DNA from: Achromobacter sp. UMC46 | GTDB lineage: Bacteria > Pseudomonadota > Gammaproteobacteria > Burkholderiales > Burkholderiaceae_B | DNA: 64,000 bases | Direction: 5' to 3' | Assembly: GCF_014170335.1 (NCBI RefSeq) | Contig: NZ_LZZS01000031.1 | Span: forward strand, 62,001-126,000 | Shown here: positions 9,381 to 18,600 of the stretch, in pieces | Layout of the letters: every line of letters starts with the position of its first letter | How positions within the stretch are numbered: position 1 is the first letter of the stretch | Program-made: the position numbers and the translations under genes | The notes under the pieces: generated by a model | Told to the model about the DNA's origin: nothing | Databases searched by the model: none | What the model saw: only the letters and a program-made list of their open reading frames with translations

Positions 9381-9394
9381 GTTAATATGTTAAC
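9381..9394. promoter_or_regulatory. AT-rich inverted repeat upstream of Bug receptor gene
   Basis: GTTAA, TATG, TTAAC is a short AT-rich inverted repeat standing out from GC-rich surroundings, 40 bp before the start of the next gene. It is a candidate operator or promoter element; no regulator is adjacent. Confidence 0.3.
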
Positions 9395-9434
9395 AAATAA
9401 GAGCACTCAAACGACCGTCGAGGAGACCACGACA

Positions 9435-10415
9435 ATGAGCACGAACTTCGTGCGCCGCGCCTTGCTGGCGGCGGCGCTGGCGGGTGCCGCCGCGCTTTCC
9501 GCCACCGTTTCCGCAGCGGATTTCCCCGACCACCCGATCCGGTGGCTGGTCCCGTTCAGCGCGGGCGGCGGCAGCGATATCGCCACGCGCATCGTCGCCA
9601 AGCATGTCGGCGAATCGCTTGGCCAGGCGGTGGTGGTCGAGAACCGCCCGGGCGCCGCCACCATCGTCGCCGCGCAGGAGACCGCGCGCGCCGCGCCGGA
9701 CGGCTATACGTTGATGACTGCCGGCATGAGCACCCTGGCACTGAACCCCTGGCTGTACAAGAACCTGCCCTATGATCCGGCCAAGAACCTGACGCCGGTA
9801 TCGACGCTGGTGGCGCTGCCCATCGTGCTGGTGGTGTCGCCCGATTCCGGTCTGGCCGACCTGCCCGCCGTGATGGCCTACCTGCGCAGCCCCACACCGG
9901 GCAGCTATGCGTCGCTGGGCGTGGGCAGCCCGCATCACCTGGCCATGGAATTGTTCCTGGAATCGTTCGGGGGCCAGGCGACCGCCATTCCCTATAAGGG
10001 CACGCCGCCCGCCTTGCAGGACGTCGCCTCCGGCGTGGTGCCGATGATGATGGCGGACCTGGCCGCCGCCCGGCCCCTGATCCAGGCGGGCAAGCTGCGC
10101 GCCATTGCGGTGCCGTCGGCGCAGCGGTCGGCGCAATTGCCGGATGTGCCCACGTTCGCTGAAGCGGGCGGTCACACGTTCGAAGCTGCGGCCTGGCAAG
10201 GCGTGGTGGCGCCCGCCGGCACGCCCGCGCCCATCGTTGAAAAACTTAGCCGCGCCATCGTGGCGGCGTTGCGGTCGCCCGATGTGGTCAAGCAGCTGAC
10301 GCTGCAAGGCATGGAGCCCACCGGCAGCACGCCCCAGGCATTCGCCGCCTATGCCGGCGACGAGTACAAGCGCTGGGGGGCGGTGATCCGCCACAAGGGC
10401 ATTTCGGCGGAGTAA
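9435..10415 (+). CDS. Bug/TctC-family periplasmic solute receptor
   Basis: Tripartite tricarboxylate transporter receptor family, 326 residues, with an N-terminal signal peptide (RRALLAAALAGAAALSATVSAADFPDHP). Start 9435 follows AGGAG at 9421-9425; an in-frame ATG at 9387 is less likely because it adds a polar stretch before the signal peptide. The mature N-terminus PIRWLVPFSAGGGSDIATR, ENRPGAATIVAAQETARAAPDGYT and PYKGTPPALQDVASGVVPMMMADL are hallmark segments. No TctA/TctB membrane genes are nearby, so it is an orphan receptor, as is common in Bordetella and its relatives. Confidence 0.92.
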   Translation: MSTNFVRRALLAAALAGAAALSATVSAADFPDHPIRWLVPFSAGGGSDIATRIVAKHVGESLGQAVVVENRPGAATIVAAQETARAAPDGYTLMTAGMSTLALNPWLYKNLPYDPAKNLTPVSTLVALPIVLVVSPDSGLADLPAVMAYLRSPTPGSYASLGVGSPHHLAMELFLESFGGQATAIPYKGTPPALQDVASGVVPMMMADLAAARPLIQAGKLRAIAVPSAQRSAQLPDVPTFAEAGGHTFEAAAWQGVVAPAGTPAPIVEKLSRAIVAALRSPDVVKQLTLQGMEPTGSTPQAFAAYAGDEYKRWGAVIRHKGISAE

Positions 10416-10455
10416 ACGGCAGGAGGCGTGGGCCGGCCCGGCGCCTTCGCCCAGC

Positions 10456-11364
10456 CTAGTCCGGAGCCGGCGGGGCAGTCAGCTTGCGTCCGCGCTGCGC
10501 CGTCGCCGCGCAGCCGGCGGACGCCAGGATGATCCCGCAGATGGCCAGCCACTGCGTCTGGGTCAGGTGTTCATTCAGCACGATCACGCCGGCCAGCGCG
10601 CCCATCGCGGGTTCCATGCTGAGCAGCACGCCGAACGTCTTTTGCGGCAGCCGCCGCAACGCCACCATTTCAAGCGAATACGGCAGCGCGCTGGACAGGA
10701 TGCCCACGCCGATGCCGGCCAGGATCAGCTTGGGGTCAAGCAGCGCCATGCCCGCATGCGCCGCGCCCACGGGCAGCGCCACCATCGTGGCCGCCAGCAA
10801 ACCCAGCGAGGTCGCCTGCCCGCCGTGCACGTTGCCGGCCATCTTGCCGAAGATGATGTAGAGCGCCCAGCAGACCGCGGCGGCCAACGCGTAGGCGATG
10901 CCCGTCGGGTCCAGGTCGTGGATGGATTGGCCGGTGGGGATCAGCAGCACCAGTCCGGCCAGCGCACAGGCGATCCAGACGAAATCGATCGCGCGCCGCG
11001 ACAGCACGACCGCCAGGGTCAGCGGGCCGGTGAATTCGATGGCGATGGCGATACCCAGCGGCAGCGTGCGCAGCGCCATGTAGAACAGCAGGTTCATGCA
11101 GGCCAGCGTGACGCCGTACAGCGCGATCTTGGCCGCGTTCTGGCGGGTCAGTGGAAAGCGCCATGGGCGCCAGAACGCGATCAGGATGATGGCGCCGATG
11201 ACGATGCGGTAGGCGGTCGTGCCCTGCGCGCCCACTTCGGGGAACAGCGACTTGGCGAACGACGTGCCGATGCACAGCGAGGCCATGGCGCCGATCAGCG
11301 ACAGGGTGGGAAGCAGGGTGGAGGCCGAGGCGTTGTGCCCGGAATTCAAGGTGGCGGCGGTCAT
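10456..11364 (-). CDS. EamA/DMT-family exporter, RhtA-like
   Basis: Inner-membrane drug/metabolite transporter of 302 residues with two EamA repeats and about ten predicted helices. It resembles the threonine/homoserine exporter RhtA along its length, for example GTSFAKSLFPEVGAQGTTAYRIVIGAIILIAFWRPWR, MALRTLPLGIAIAIEFTGPL and LPYSLEMVALRRLPQKTFGVLLSMEPAMGALAG. Export of amino acids or related metabolites is likely. It is transcribed convergently with the Bug receptor and lies 44 nt from an amino acid exporter of another family on the same strand. Confidence 0.88.
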   Translation of the reverse strand: MTAATLNSGHNASASTLLPTLSLIGAMASLCIGTSFAKSLFPEVGAQGTTAYRIVIGAIILIAFWRPWRFPLTRQNAAKIALYGVTLACMNLLFYMALRTLPLGIAIAIEFTGPLTLAVVLSRRAIDFVWIACALAGLVLLIPTGQSIHDLDPTGIAYALAAAVCWALYIIFGKMAGNVHGGQATSLGLLAATMVALPVGAAHAGMALLDPKLILAGIGVGILSSALPYSLEMVALRRLPQKTFGVLLSMEPAMGALAGVIVLNEHLTQTQWLAICGIILASAGCAATAQRGRKLTAPPAPD

Positions 11365-11408
11365 GGCGGCGGGGTGAAGCTCAATGCGTGGAAATCAAGG
11401 GCTGGAAA

Positions 11409-12053
11409 TCAGGGGTTCGGATTCGCGGCGGTGGAGTAAAGCACAAACAGGGCCAGCCCGACCATGATGGCGCCCAGCAGGCCTTGCTGCGTGCGCAGGA
11501 ACCACGGATTGCGCCCGACCCAGCCGCGGATGCGCGACGCGCCATAGGCGAAGAAGCTGCCGTAGGGCAGGCTCAGCACCTTCATCGTGATGCCCAGCAC
11601 CAGCATCTGGACCCAGACGGGCCCGTTGTCCGGCGTGGTGAACTGCGGCAGGAAGGCGATCATGAACAGCAGCACCTTCGGGTTCAGCAGATTCGTCATG
11701 AAGCCCTGCCAGAAGGCGTCGCGGGCATCGCCCGGCCGCGCGCTCAAGGACACGTCGGCGGACTGCGCGCAGCGGATGATCGCCTTGACGCCCAGATAGC
11801 CCAGGTACAGGCCGCCCGCCGCCTTGATGCCCACGAACAGCGCCGGAAAGGCGCGCAGCACGGAGGCCAGGCCCAGCACCACGGCCGGCACCTGGATGAA
11901 GCCGGCCGCCACATTGCCTAACACGCTATGGAAGGCGGGGCGGAAGCCCTGTGTCATGCCGCGCGACAGCGTCAGCGCCATGTCCGGGCCGGGCGTGAGT
12001 TTGAGCGCCGCGTCGGCGGCGAGGAAAAGCAGGAAAAGCTGGAGTGAGGGCAT
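11409..12053 (-). CDS. LysE-family amino acid exporter
   Basis: LysE/RhtB translocator, 214 residues, about six transmembrane helices. The N-terminus AADAALKLTPGPDMALTLSRGMTQGFRPAFHSVLGNVAAGF carries the family's TPGPDM motif. It likely exports an amino acid. It is divergent from an Lrp/AsnC regulator 192 bp away, the usual arrangement for regulated LysE-type exporters. Confidence 0.9.
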   Translation of the reverse strand: MPSLQLFLLFLAADAALKLTPGPDMALTLSRGMTQGFRPAFHSVLGNVAAGFIQVPAVVLGLASVLRAFPALFVGIKAAGGLYLGYLGVKAIIRCAQSADVSLSARPGDARDAFWQGFMTNLLNPKVLLFMIAFLPQFTTPDNGPVWVQMLVLGITMKVLSLPYGSFFAYGASRIRGWVGRNPWFLRTQQGLLGAIMVGLALFVLYSTAANPNP

Positions 12054-12245
12054 TGCGGGATACGGCTGGAAATCCCGCGTGGCGGGTGGCAGGCTCCCAG
12101 TGTAAGCAAGCCGCCTGACGAATTCCTGCGTCCGGAGGGGCCGAAATGAAGTTTCCCGTCGAAATGGGGCCGGATTCCGTCGCGGCCGGGATTAGAATCT
12201 GGCGATGGCCCGCTCCGGCCCGATACCCATGTGTTCCGAGACCCC

Positions 12246-12716
12246 ATGGAACTAGACGATTTCGACCTTCAGATCCTGCAAAGCCTGCAGGAAGACAACC
12301 AGCGCACCAGCCAGGACGTCGCCCAGCGCGTGAACCTGTCGCCTGTGTCCTGCCTGCGCCGCATGAAGCGGCTGCGCGAATCCAATGTGGTCACGGCCGA
12401 CGTGTCGGTGGTGGATCCCGCCGCCGTGGGGCGGGGGATCATGATGGTGGTGCTGGTGTCGCTGGAGAGCGAGCGCGCCGACAAGCTCGATCAGTTCAAG
12501 CGCGCGATGCTGGGCGCGCCCGAGATCATGCAATGCCTGTCTGTCACGGGCGAGGTCGATTTCGTGCTGACCCTGACCATGGCCGACATGGCCGAATACG
12601 AGGTCTTCGCCCAGCACCACTTCTGGGGCAACCCCAACGTCAAGCGCTTCTCGACGCTGGTGGTGATGAACCGCGTGAAGAACGGCCTGACGGTGCCGGT
12701 GCCTACATCGGCTTGA
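12246..12716 (+). CDS. Lrp/AsnC-family transcriptional regulator
   Basis: Feast/famine regulator of 156 residues. The N-terminal winged helix-turn-helix is MELDDFDLQILQSLQEDNQRTSQDVAQRVNLSPVSCLRRMKRLRESNVV; the C-terminal RAM ligand domain includes CLSVTGEVDFVLTLTMADMAEYEVFAQ. The ATG at 12246 is chosen over 12231 to match the family start. It is divergent from the LysE exporter and probably controls it in response to an amino acid. A TAGAAT -10-like hexamer at 12193-12198 is the best promoter candidate. The last 14 nt overlap the convergent Bug receptor gene. Confidence 0.9.
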   Translation: MELDDFDLQILQSLQEDNQRTSQDVAQRVNLSPVSCLRRMKRLRESNVVTADVSVVDPAAVGRGIMMVVLVSLESERADKLDQFKRAMLGAPEIMQCLSVTGEVDFVLTLTMADMAEYEVFAQHHFWGNPNVKRFSTLVVMNRVKNGLTVPVPTSA

Positions 12717-13692
12717 TCCCCAGCACCTGGATCATTTCCCGGTACTTGGCCACTTGGGCCGTCGCGTAGGCGTCGGCATCCTGCTGACTCATCGGCCGCA
12801 ACAGCAGCCGCCCCTCGGCTTCCATCCGTTCGCGCAGCTCGGGTTGTTCCAGCGCATAGCCCACCGCGCGGCGCAGCGCGTCCACGGCCGGTGCCGGCGT
12901 ATCCTGGCGCACGTAATAGCCGCCGGCGATCGTGTAGACGAAGTCGGGGATGGTCTTGCTTTGCGAGATCAGCGGCAGCTTGGCCAGCGGCGCGGGCAGG
13001 GTGTTGGAAAAGCTGGTCAGGATCTTCAACTGCTGTTGCGCGGCCATGCCCTCCATCGCCTGCTGGTAGGGCAGGACGGCGAAATCCACCTGGCGGCCGA
13101 TCAGGTCCTGCAAGGCGGGCGCCGCGCCGCGATACGGCACGTGCAGGAATTCGGCGCCCACGCGTCGCCCCAGGTACTCCGTCATGATGTGGTACAGCGA
13201 GCCGATGCCGACGCTGCCGAAGGTCAGGGGCTTGGCGCCGGGCCGCTTTGCGTAGGCGATGAAGTCATCGACGTTCGAGACGGGCAGGTCGGCGCGCGCC
13301 AGCAGCACGATGGTGGCTTCGCTGATGGGCTGGGTCAGCCGGAAATCCTCGGGCTTGTAGCGGGCCGCCGCGTTCAGGAACGGGCTGAGGATGACTTCGT
13401 TGGGCGAACCGTGCAGGAAGGTGTAGCCGTCCGGCGCGCTGGTCAGCACGCGGCGCGCGCCCAGCATGCCGGAACCGCCGCCCACGTTTTCAACGACGAC
13501 CTGCTGCTTGAGCGCATGGGCGATGTGCACGCCGAATTGCCGCGCCGAGGCGTCGCTGGCGCCGCCGGCCGGATAGGGCACGATCAGGCTCAAGGGCTTT
13601 TCGGCGGGGTAGTCCGCAGCCTGCGCCAGCGGGGCGGCGGCGCATGCCGCCAGGCAAACGGCGGCCGCCCGGGCCGGTAGGTTCCAACGCAT
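12703..13692 (-). CDS. Bug/TctC-family periplasmic solute receptor
   Basis: 329-residue receptor with signal peptide AAAVCLAACAAAPLAQA ahead of ADYPAEKPLSLIVPYPAGGASDASAR. It has the typical PYRGAAPALQDLIGRQVDFAVLPYQQ segment. GGGAGAAGC precedes the start. It lies downstream of and co-oriented with a LysR regulator (140 nt gap) that diverges from an M20 amidohydrolase, so it may bring in that hydrolase's substrate or product. No membrane partners are encoded nearby. Confidence 0.9.
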   Translation of the reverse strand: MRWNLPARAAAVCLAACAAAPLAQAADYPAEKPLSLIVPYPAGGASDASARQFGVHIAHALKQQVVVENVGGGSGMLGARRVLTSAPDGYTFLHGSPNEVILSPFLNAAARYKPEDFRLTQPISEATIVLLARADLPVSNVDDFIAYAKRPGAKPLTFGSVGIGSLYHIMTEYLGRRVGAEFLHVPYRGAAPALQDLIGRQVDFAVLPYQQAMEGMAAQQQLKILTSFSNTLPAPLAKLPLISQSKTIPDFVYTIAGGYYVRQDTPAPAVDALRRAVGYALEQPELRERMEAEGRLLLRPMSQQDADAYATAQVAKYREMIQVLGIKPM

Positions 13693-13832
13693 GCTGCTTC
13701 TCCCTTGTCATTGCTGTTTTAGGGCGATCCGGTATTCCGGACGGCTCCGTGCAGTCTAGGCAGCGGCGTTTGCCCGCATCAATGTCGGGCGGCGGGTCGG
13801 ATCATTGTGAATTCCGCAACGATGCGGGCGGT

Positions 13833-14756
13833 TCAGGTCCGCTGGGCCTCCAGTGCGGGGAATGTCTTCAGGATGTGGCGCAGCATGCTGGCGGTCGCCG
13901 GCGGCAGGTGGCGGCCGGCCAGGCTGATGACGTGGGTGCGGCTGTTGTTCAGGATCGGATTGGCCAGCGGCATGGACACCATCTGGCGGAACTGCGTGCC
14001 CTTGAGCGGCATGGACAGCGGGTTCACGACATAGCCCAGCCCCTGGCTGGCGAACTCCCACAGGATCTTGAACGAGTTGGTCAGCAGCGCGGGCTTGAGC
14101 TTGACGTTTTCGTCCAGTTCCGCCGCCTGGATGTGCTGGCGCACGCCGAACGATTCGTCCATCGCGGCCCAGCCGTAAGGTGCCAGGTCCGACAGCCTCA
14201 AGGCCCGGCGCGTGCGTGCCAGCGGGTGGTCCTTGTGGACGTGGACGCGCATCGGGGCGGCGCGCGAATAGTGCGAGCGCAGCCGCACGTCGTTGGGCGG
14301 CTGGAAGGCCAGTGCGATCTGGACGCGCTCTTCCACGATGCAGCGCACGGTTTCATTGGTGCCGGCCACGTGGATGCTGTAGGTGATGTCGGGATGCTTG
14401 CGCACGAACGACAGCAGCACGGGTTCCAGCAGCATGTCGACAAATCCCTCGCCCAGGGCCAGTTCGACGTGGCCGCGGGTGGCGCTCTTCAGGTTGTTGA
14501 CCTCGGCGTGGAAGGATTCGTTCAGGTCCTGTTGCCGGCGTGCGAACAGCGCTACCAGCCGTCCGGCATCGGTCGGCACGACGCCGCGGCCGCGGCGCTC
14601 CAGCAAGGTCAGCCCCGTGTCCGCTTCCAGCCGGGCGATAGCGCGGCTGACGGCCGACGGATCGGTATTCAGCTGGTCGGCCGCAGCGCGCAACGTGCCG
14701 GTCTCGATGACTTGCAGCAGACACAGCGTCCGCTTGAACTCCAGGACATCATCCAT
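13833..14756 (-). CDS. LysR-family transcriptional regulator
   Basis: 307 residues. Start ATG at 14756 gives MDDVLEFKRTLCLLQVIETGTLRAAADQLNTDPSAVSRAIARLEADTGLTLLERRGRGVVPTDAG, a standard LysR winged helix-turn-helix. The open frame upstream of it overlaps the divergent gene and is not coding. The C-terminal effector domain resembles that of the LysR protein at 38.1-39.0 kb, sharing a FGVRQHIQAAE segment and LPLANPIL-like ends, so the two are paralogues. It is divergent from the amidohydrolase at 14907 and probably regulates it. Confidence 0.92.
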   Translation of the reverse strand: MDDVLEFKRTLCLLQVIETGTLRAAADQLNTDPSAVSRAIARLEADTGLTLLERRGRGVVPTDAGRLVALFARRQQDLNESFHAEVNNLKSATRGHVELALGEGFVDMLLEPVLLSFVRKHPDITYSIHVAGTNETVRCIVEERVQIALAFQPPNDVRLRSHYSRAAPMRVHVHKDHPLARTRRALRLSDLAPYGWAAMDESFGVRQHIQAAELDENVKLKPALLTNSFKILWEFASQGLGYVVNPLSMPLKGTQFRQMVSMPLANPILNNSRTHVISLAGRHLPPATASMLRHILKTFPALEAQRT

Positions 14757-14816
14757 CAGGGTCTTCCTTGCCGCGGTCCTGGCTCGGGGGAATCGTTGCA
14801 AAAACCGCATTGATAA

Positions 14817-14868
14817 GCAGTGATCATTGCTATCGGCTTTGTACTCGCGCCTGGCTATAGTCGATAGC
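14817..14868. promoter_or_regulatory. Candidate LysR operator sites in divergent promoter region
   Basis: The 150-bp gap between lysR and the amidohydrolase holds a near-palindrome GCAGTGATCATTGC (14817-14830, one mismatched pair, centre TGATCA). It also holds GCTAT-N5-ATAGC (14854-14868). A third GCTATC lies at 14829. Such dyads are typical LysR recognition and activation sites. Which one overlaps the -35 region is not clear. Confidence 0.5.
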
Positions 14869-14906
14869 GGTATTTCCCCCAAGCCCGCCATCCGGAGACC
14901 CGCCCC

Positions 14907-16079
14907 ATGGCCATTGTCGAATCGCCCGTCAGCCCCGACCTGCTGCGTCAAATGCGCGAATGGCGCCGCGATCTGCACGCGCATCCTGAAACCGCGTTCT
15001 GTGAATTCCGCACCGCCGACCTCGTGGCGCGCGAACTGGAACGGGCCGGCGCCGTCGTGCATCGCGGGCTGGGCCAGACGGGCGTGGTGGGCACGATAGT
15101 GCGGGGCCCGGGGCCGGCGATCGGCCTGCGCGCCGACATGGATGCGCTGGACATGCAAGAGCTGGGCGATGCCTCGCACCGGTCCACCATCGCCGGCAAG
15201 ATGCACGGCTGCGGCCACGACGGCCATACCGCGATGCTGCTGGGGGCGGCCCATCATCTGGCCGGCGACCCCGGCTGGCGGGGCACGCTGCACTTCATCT
15301 TCCAGCCCGCTGAAGAGCACGCGGGTGGCGGCTTGGCGATGGTGCAGGACGGGCTCTTCGACCGCTTCCCGTGCGATGCCGTCTTCGCACTGCACAACTC
15401 GCCCAACCTGCCGTTCGGGACGGTGTCCACGCGCGTGGGCACGGTGATGGCCAATTGCGACACCTACGAAATCACGGTCACCGGCAAGGGCTGCCACGCG
15501 GCCCAACCCGAACATGGGGTGGATCCCATCGTGGCGGCGACGCAGCTTGTCGCCGCCATGCAGACCATCGTCAGCCGCAACGTCAAACCCACCGATGCGC
15601 TGGCCCTGAGCCTCACGCAGATCCATGCCGGCGACACCTGGAACGTGGTGCCCAACAGCGTGATGCTGCGCGGCAGCTGCCGCACGCTGACCGCCGCCAC
15701 GCGCGACCTGGCCGAGCGCCGGCTGCGCGAGGTGTGCGCGGGCGTCGCCGTGACCTCGGGCACGTCAATCGACGTGCAGGTGTTCCGCGGCTATCCGGCT
15801 TGCGTCAACACCGAGGCCGAAGTGCAACTGGCCGCCCGCGCGGCCACGCGGGCGGTGGGGGTGGAAAACGTGGACGCCGCCTGCACGCCGCGCATGGGGT
15901 CCGAAGATTTCGCCTACATGCTGCAGCAGCGGCCGGGCGCTTATGTGTTCATCGGCGCGGCGCGCCCGGGCCACGAAAACCCGCCTGTGCATAACCCGTA
16001 CTACGACTTCAACGACGACATCCTGCCGTTGGGCGCGCATTACTGGGTGGAACTCGTGAAAGAGGCGATGCCGGCGTAG
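14907..16079 (+). CDS. M20-family amidohydrolase (hippurate/AbgB-like)
   Basis: Zinc amidohydrolase/peptidase M20D family, 390 residues. It likely hydrolyses an N-acyl amino acid or similar amide in the cytoplasm. Metal-site motifs are GLRADMDALDMQE, GKMHGCGHDGHTAMLLGAA and FQPAEEHAGGGLAMVQDG (catalytic glutamate pair), with a C-terminal TPRMGSEDFAYMLQQRPGAYVFIGA. RBS CCGGAGACC precedes ATG 14907. It is divergent from its probable LysR regulator and convergent with the MscS gene 14 nt away. Confidence 0.92.
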   Translation: MAIVESPVSPDLLRQMREWRRDLHAHPETAFCEFRTADLVARELERAGAVVHRGLGQTGVVGTIVRGPGPAIGLRADMDALDMQELGDASHRSTIAGKMHGCGHDGHTAMLLGAAHHLAGDPGWRGTLHFIFQPAEEHAGGGLAMVQDGLFDRFPCDAVFALHNSPNLPFGTVSTRVGTVMANCDTYEITVTGKGCHAAQPEHGVDPIVAATQLVAAMQTIVSRNVKPTDALALSLTQIHAGDTWNVVPNSVMLRGSCRTLTAATRDLAERRLREVCAGVAVTSGTSIDVQVFRGYPACVNTEAEVQLAARAATRAVGVENVDAACTPRMGSEDFAYMLQQRPGAYVFIGAARPGHENPPVHNPYYDFNDDILPLGAHYWVELVKEAMPA

Positions 16080-16093
16080 CCAACCGGCGGCGG

Positions 16094-18556
16094 TCAGCCC
16101 GGCGCCGTGCTCCCAGACGGCGGCTGCGTCGCCAGCACGGCGCCGGCGTCGCCGGAAATGCTGCGCAGATGCAGGTCGCGCTGCGGGAACGGGATCTGGA
16201 TGCCGGCCTGCTTCAGCGCGTCGTACAGGGACGTCAGCAGATCGCTGCGGATATCGATCCAGCGGTCGAAATCGGTGGTCCAGGCGCGCAGGCTGAAGTC
16301 CAGCGTGCTGGCGCCGAAGCCCATGAACAGCACGACCGGCGCAGGGTCGGCCTCGATGCCCGAGGTCTGCCGTGCCACGTTTTCCAGCAGCGCGATGACC
16401 TGCTTGGGCTCCGACCCGTAGGCCACGCCGAGACTGATTTCAATGCGCCGGCTGCGGTCCAGCATCGTCCAGTTGGTCAGCTTTTCGGACAGCAGCGTGC
16501 CGTTGGGCACGATCACGTCGGCGCCCTCGAAGGTCTTGATGCGGGTGGCCCGCATGCCGATGTCGCGCACCTGGCCGGAGGTGCCGCTGATGTCGACCAC
16601 ATCGCCCGGTTGGATGGGCCGTTCGAACATCAGGATCAGCCCCGACACGAAGTTGTTCACGACGCCCTGCAGCCCGAAGCCGATGCCCACGCCCAGGGCG
16701 CCGAACACGATGGTCAACTGGCTGGTCTGGAAGCCCGCGGCCGACAGTGCGATGCCCAGCCCCAGCAACAGCACCAGGTAGTACGTCAGCGACGCGATGC
16801 TGTTGCCTACGCCGCGCGGCAGCGCCATGCGGGTCAGCACCTCGTCGTGCAAGACCAGGCGTATCGTGCGCGCCGCCCAGAACGCGATCACGACCGAGAT
16901 CAGGAACACCAGGACGTTGCCCAGGCTGATCGAGATCTCGCCCACGGCCAGCGTGTAGGACAGCACCTCGGCCACGAACGCATAGGTGGCGCGCAGGATG
17001 CGGAAACGGTCCATCGCGTAGACCGCCCAGCCCACGGCCGCGCCGGCCGTCAACAGGCGTATCAGCAGCTGCACCAGCGGCGGCGCATGCTCGCGCGCCA
17101 GCCGGAAACGCGAGATCCCCTGGCGCGCCAGCAACAGCTGCAGCAGCGTGGTGATGACGGTCACGCCCGCGTAGAGCACCAGCCCGAAGTAGCCGCTGCC
17201 GATGACCGCGCTGGTCAGCATTTCGGCCAGGGACACGTTGCCGAACAGGTTGGCGGCCAGCGACACGCACAGCAGCGCGGCCGCGCCCCAGGCGATGGCC
17301 CGCAGGGCGTGCACCAGCCGCGTCGACGCGGTGGGCGCCATCTTGTGGCTGCGGTGCATCAACCACAGGATGGCGGCCAGCGCAGAGGCCGTCAACGCCA
17401 CGGTGGACAGCCGGTAGAACAGGGTGTTGGCCAGGAACAGGAAGCCCAGCCGTTCGGCCAGGAACAAGGCGGTGATCACGTGCGGCCACTGATCCATCAG
17501 CCGGCGCGCGGCAGGCGGCAGCAGGCGCAGCACGGGCACGGCCGCCAGCACCAGCGCAACCTGCTGCACCATCAACGGCGCATCCGGCTCCAGGGCCAGC
17601 ACCCCCAGCATCGACAGCAGCAGCCAGGTGGACAAGGGGCGGCCCAGCACGCCGGCGGCGGTCTCGCTCATGACGCCCGCGCGGATCGCGTCGCGGCTCT
17701 TTCGGGCCAGCCACAGCAAGAGCGGCAGCAGCAGCACCTGCAGCACGCGCAGGGCGCGCTGGTTGCCGCTGTCGGCCGCGCCGTAATCCCGGGCGAAGCG
17801 CACTTCGATGTCCAGTCCCGTCCGCAGCAAAGCCATCGTGTCTTCGCCGGCTTCCTGCGCGCGGCCCAAGTCCCATAGCGGCGCCGAATCCACGCGCATC
17901 AGGCGGGCGTCGATGTAGTCGATGGCGTCGGCGACCGAGCGCTGGCCGGTCCGGATCCGTTCCTCGACGGAATTGGCGCGCTGTTCCAGCTCGACCTGGC
18001 GGGAGAGCGGGCCGGACAAGGCCTGCCCGGCCGCGGTCAGCCGCGCCAGGACCGTATCCACGCGCTCGCTCAACGCGGACGGCAGGCTGGCCGCCTCGGG
18101 AGCATCCTTGATGGCTTGCCAGGCGGTGCGGCGCCGGAACAGGTCGGCCGCGTCGCTGGCGTACCAGGACGTGGCCTGGCGCAGGTCGGCGCGCCAGCGC
18201 GCCAGCCGGCGGGCGTCGAAGAGCCAATGCCGTTCCAGGCTTTCCACCCGCATGATGGGCAGGGTGCGCAGCTGGGCCGGCTGGAATTCATAGAGTTTTT
18301 CGTCGACGGACTTGGCGATGGCGTCCAGCGTGGGCGTGAGCGCGGCGCCCGGGTCGGCCGCCGCCACGCGTTGCAACACGCTTTCGGCGTAGCGCACATC
18401 GGTATCCGCCCGAAGGGGGATGTCGGCCATCTGGATGACGGGCGGAGGCGCCTGCGCAGGAGCGGGCGATGCCGCCGTGGCCTGCGCGTCAGCCTGGGCC
18501 GGCAGGCCCAACAGCAATCCGAACAGACCGTAGAGGATTCGTGCTCGGACGCGCAT
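16094..18556 (-). CDS. MscS-family mechanosensitive channel, large multidomain type
   Basis: 820 residues. A signal peptide (ILYGLFGLLLGLPAQADAQA) leads a periplasmic helical domain of roughly 250 residues, then many transmembrane helices, then the MscS pore and beta domains. The diagnostic stretch is LGALGVGIGFGLQGVVNNFVSGLILMFERPIQPGDVVDISGTSGQVRDIGMRATRIKTFEGADVIVPNG. It probably gates on membrane tension to release solutes at osmotic downshock; the long N-terminal region places it with the large MscK/YbdG-like channels. It stands alone between convergent genes. Confidence 0.93.
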   Translation of the reverse strand: MRVRARILYGLFGLLLGLPAQADAQATAASPAPAQAPPPVIQMADIPLRADTDVRYAESVLQRVAAADPGAALTPTLDAIAKSVDEKLYEFQPAQLRTLPIMRVESLERHWLFDARRLARWRADLRQATSWYASDAADLFRRRTAWQAIKDAPEAASLPSALSERVDTVLARLTAAGQALSGPLSRQVELEQRANSVEERIRTGQRSVADAIDYIDARLMRVDSAPLWDLGRAQEAGEDTMALLRTGLDIEVRFARDYGAADSGNQRALRVLQVLLLPLLLWLARKSRDAIRAGVMSETAAGVLGRPLSTWLLLSMLGVLALEPDAPLMVQQVALVLAAVPVLRLLPPAARRLMDQWPHVITALFLAERLGFLFLANTLFYRLSTVALTASALAAILWLMHRSHKMAPTASTRLVHALRAIAWGAAALLCVSLAANLFGNVSLAEMLTSAVIGSGYFGLVLYAGVTVITTLLQLLLARQGISRFRLAREHAPPLVQLLIRLLTAGAAVGWAVYAMDRFRILRATYAFVAEVLSYTLAVGEISISLGNVLVFLISVVIAFWAARTIRLVLHDEVLTRMALPRGVGNSIASLTYYLVLLLGLGIALSAAGFQTSQLTIVFGALGVGIGFGLQGVVNNFVSGLILMFERPIQPGDVVDISGTSGQVRDIGMRATRIKTFEGADVIVPNGTLLSEKLTNWTMLDRSRRIEISLGVAYGSEPKQVIALLENVARQTSGIEADPAPVVLFMGFGASTLDFSLRAWTTDFDRWIDIRSDLLTSLYDALKQAGIQIPFPQRDLHLRSISGDAGAVLATQPPSGSTAPG

Positions 18557-18600
18557 GTCGCGACTCCGTTGGGTTGCTGCGAATCAGGGTGCTACCCACT

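Noticed and set aside
13833-15626. 597-residue protein joining a long N-terminal part to the LysR regulator
   Set aside because: The upstream 290 residues are antisense to the M20 amidohydrolase and have no domain; the LysR start at 14756 is standard.
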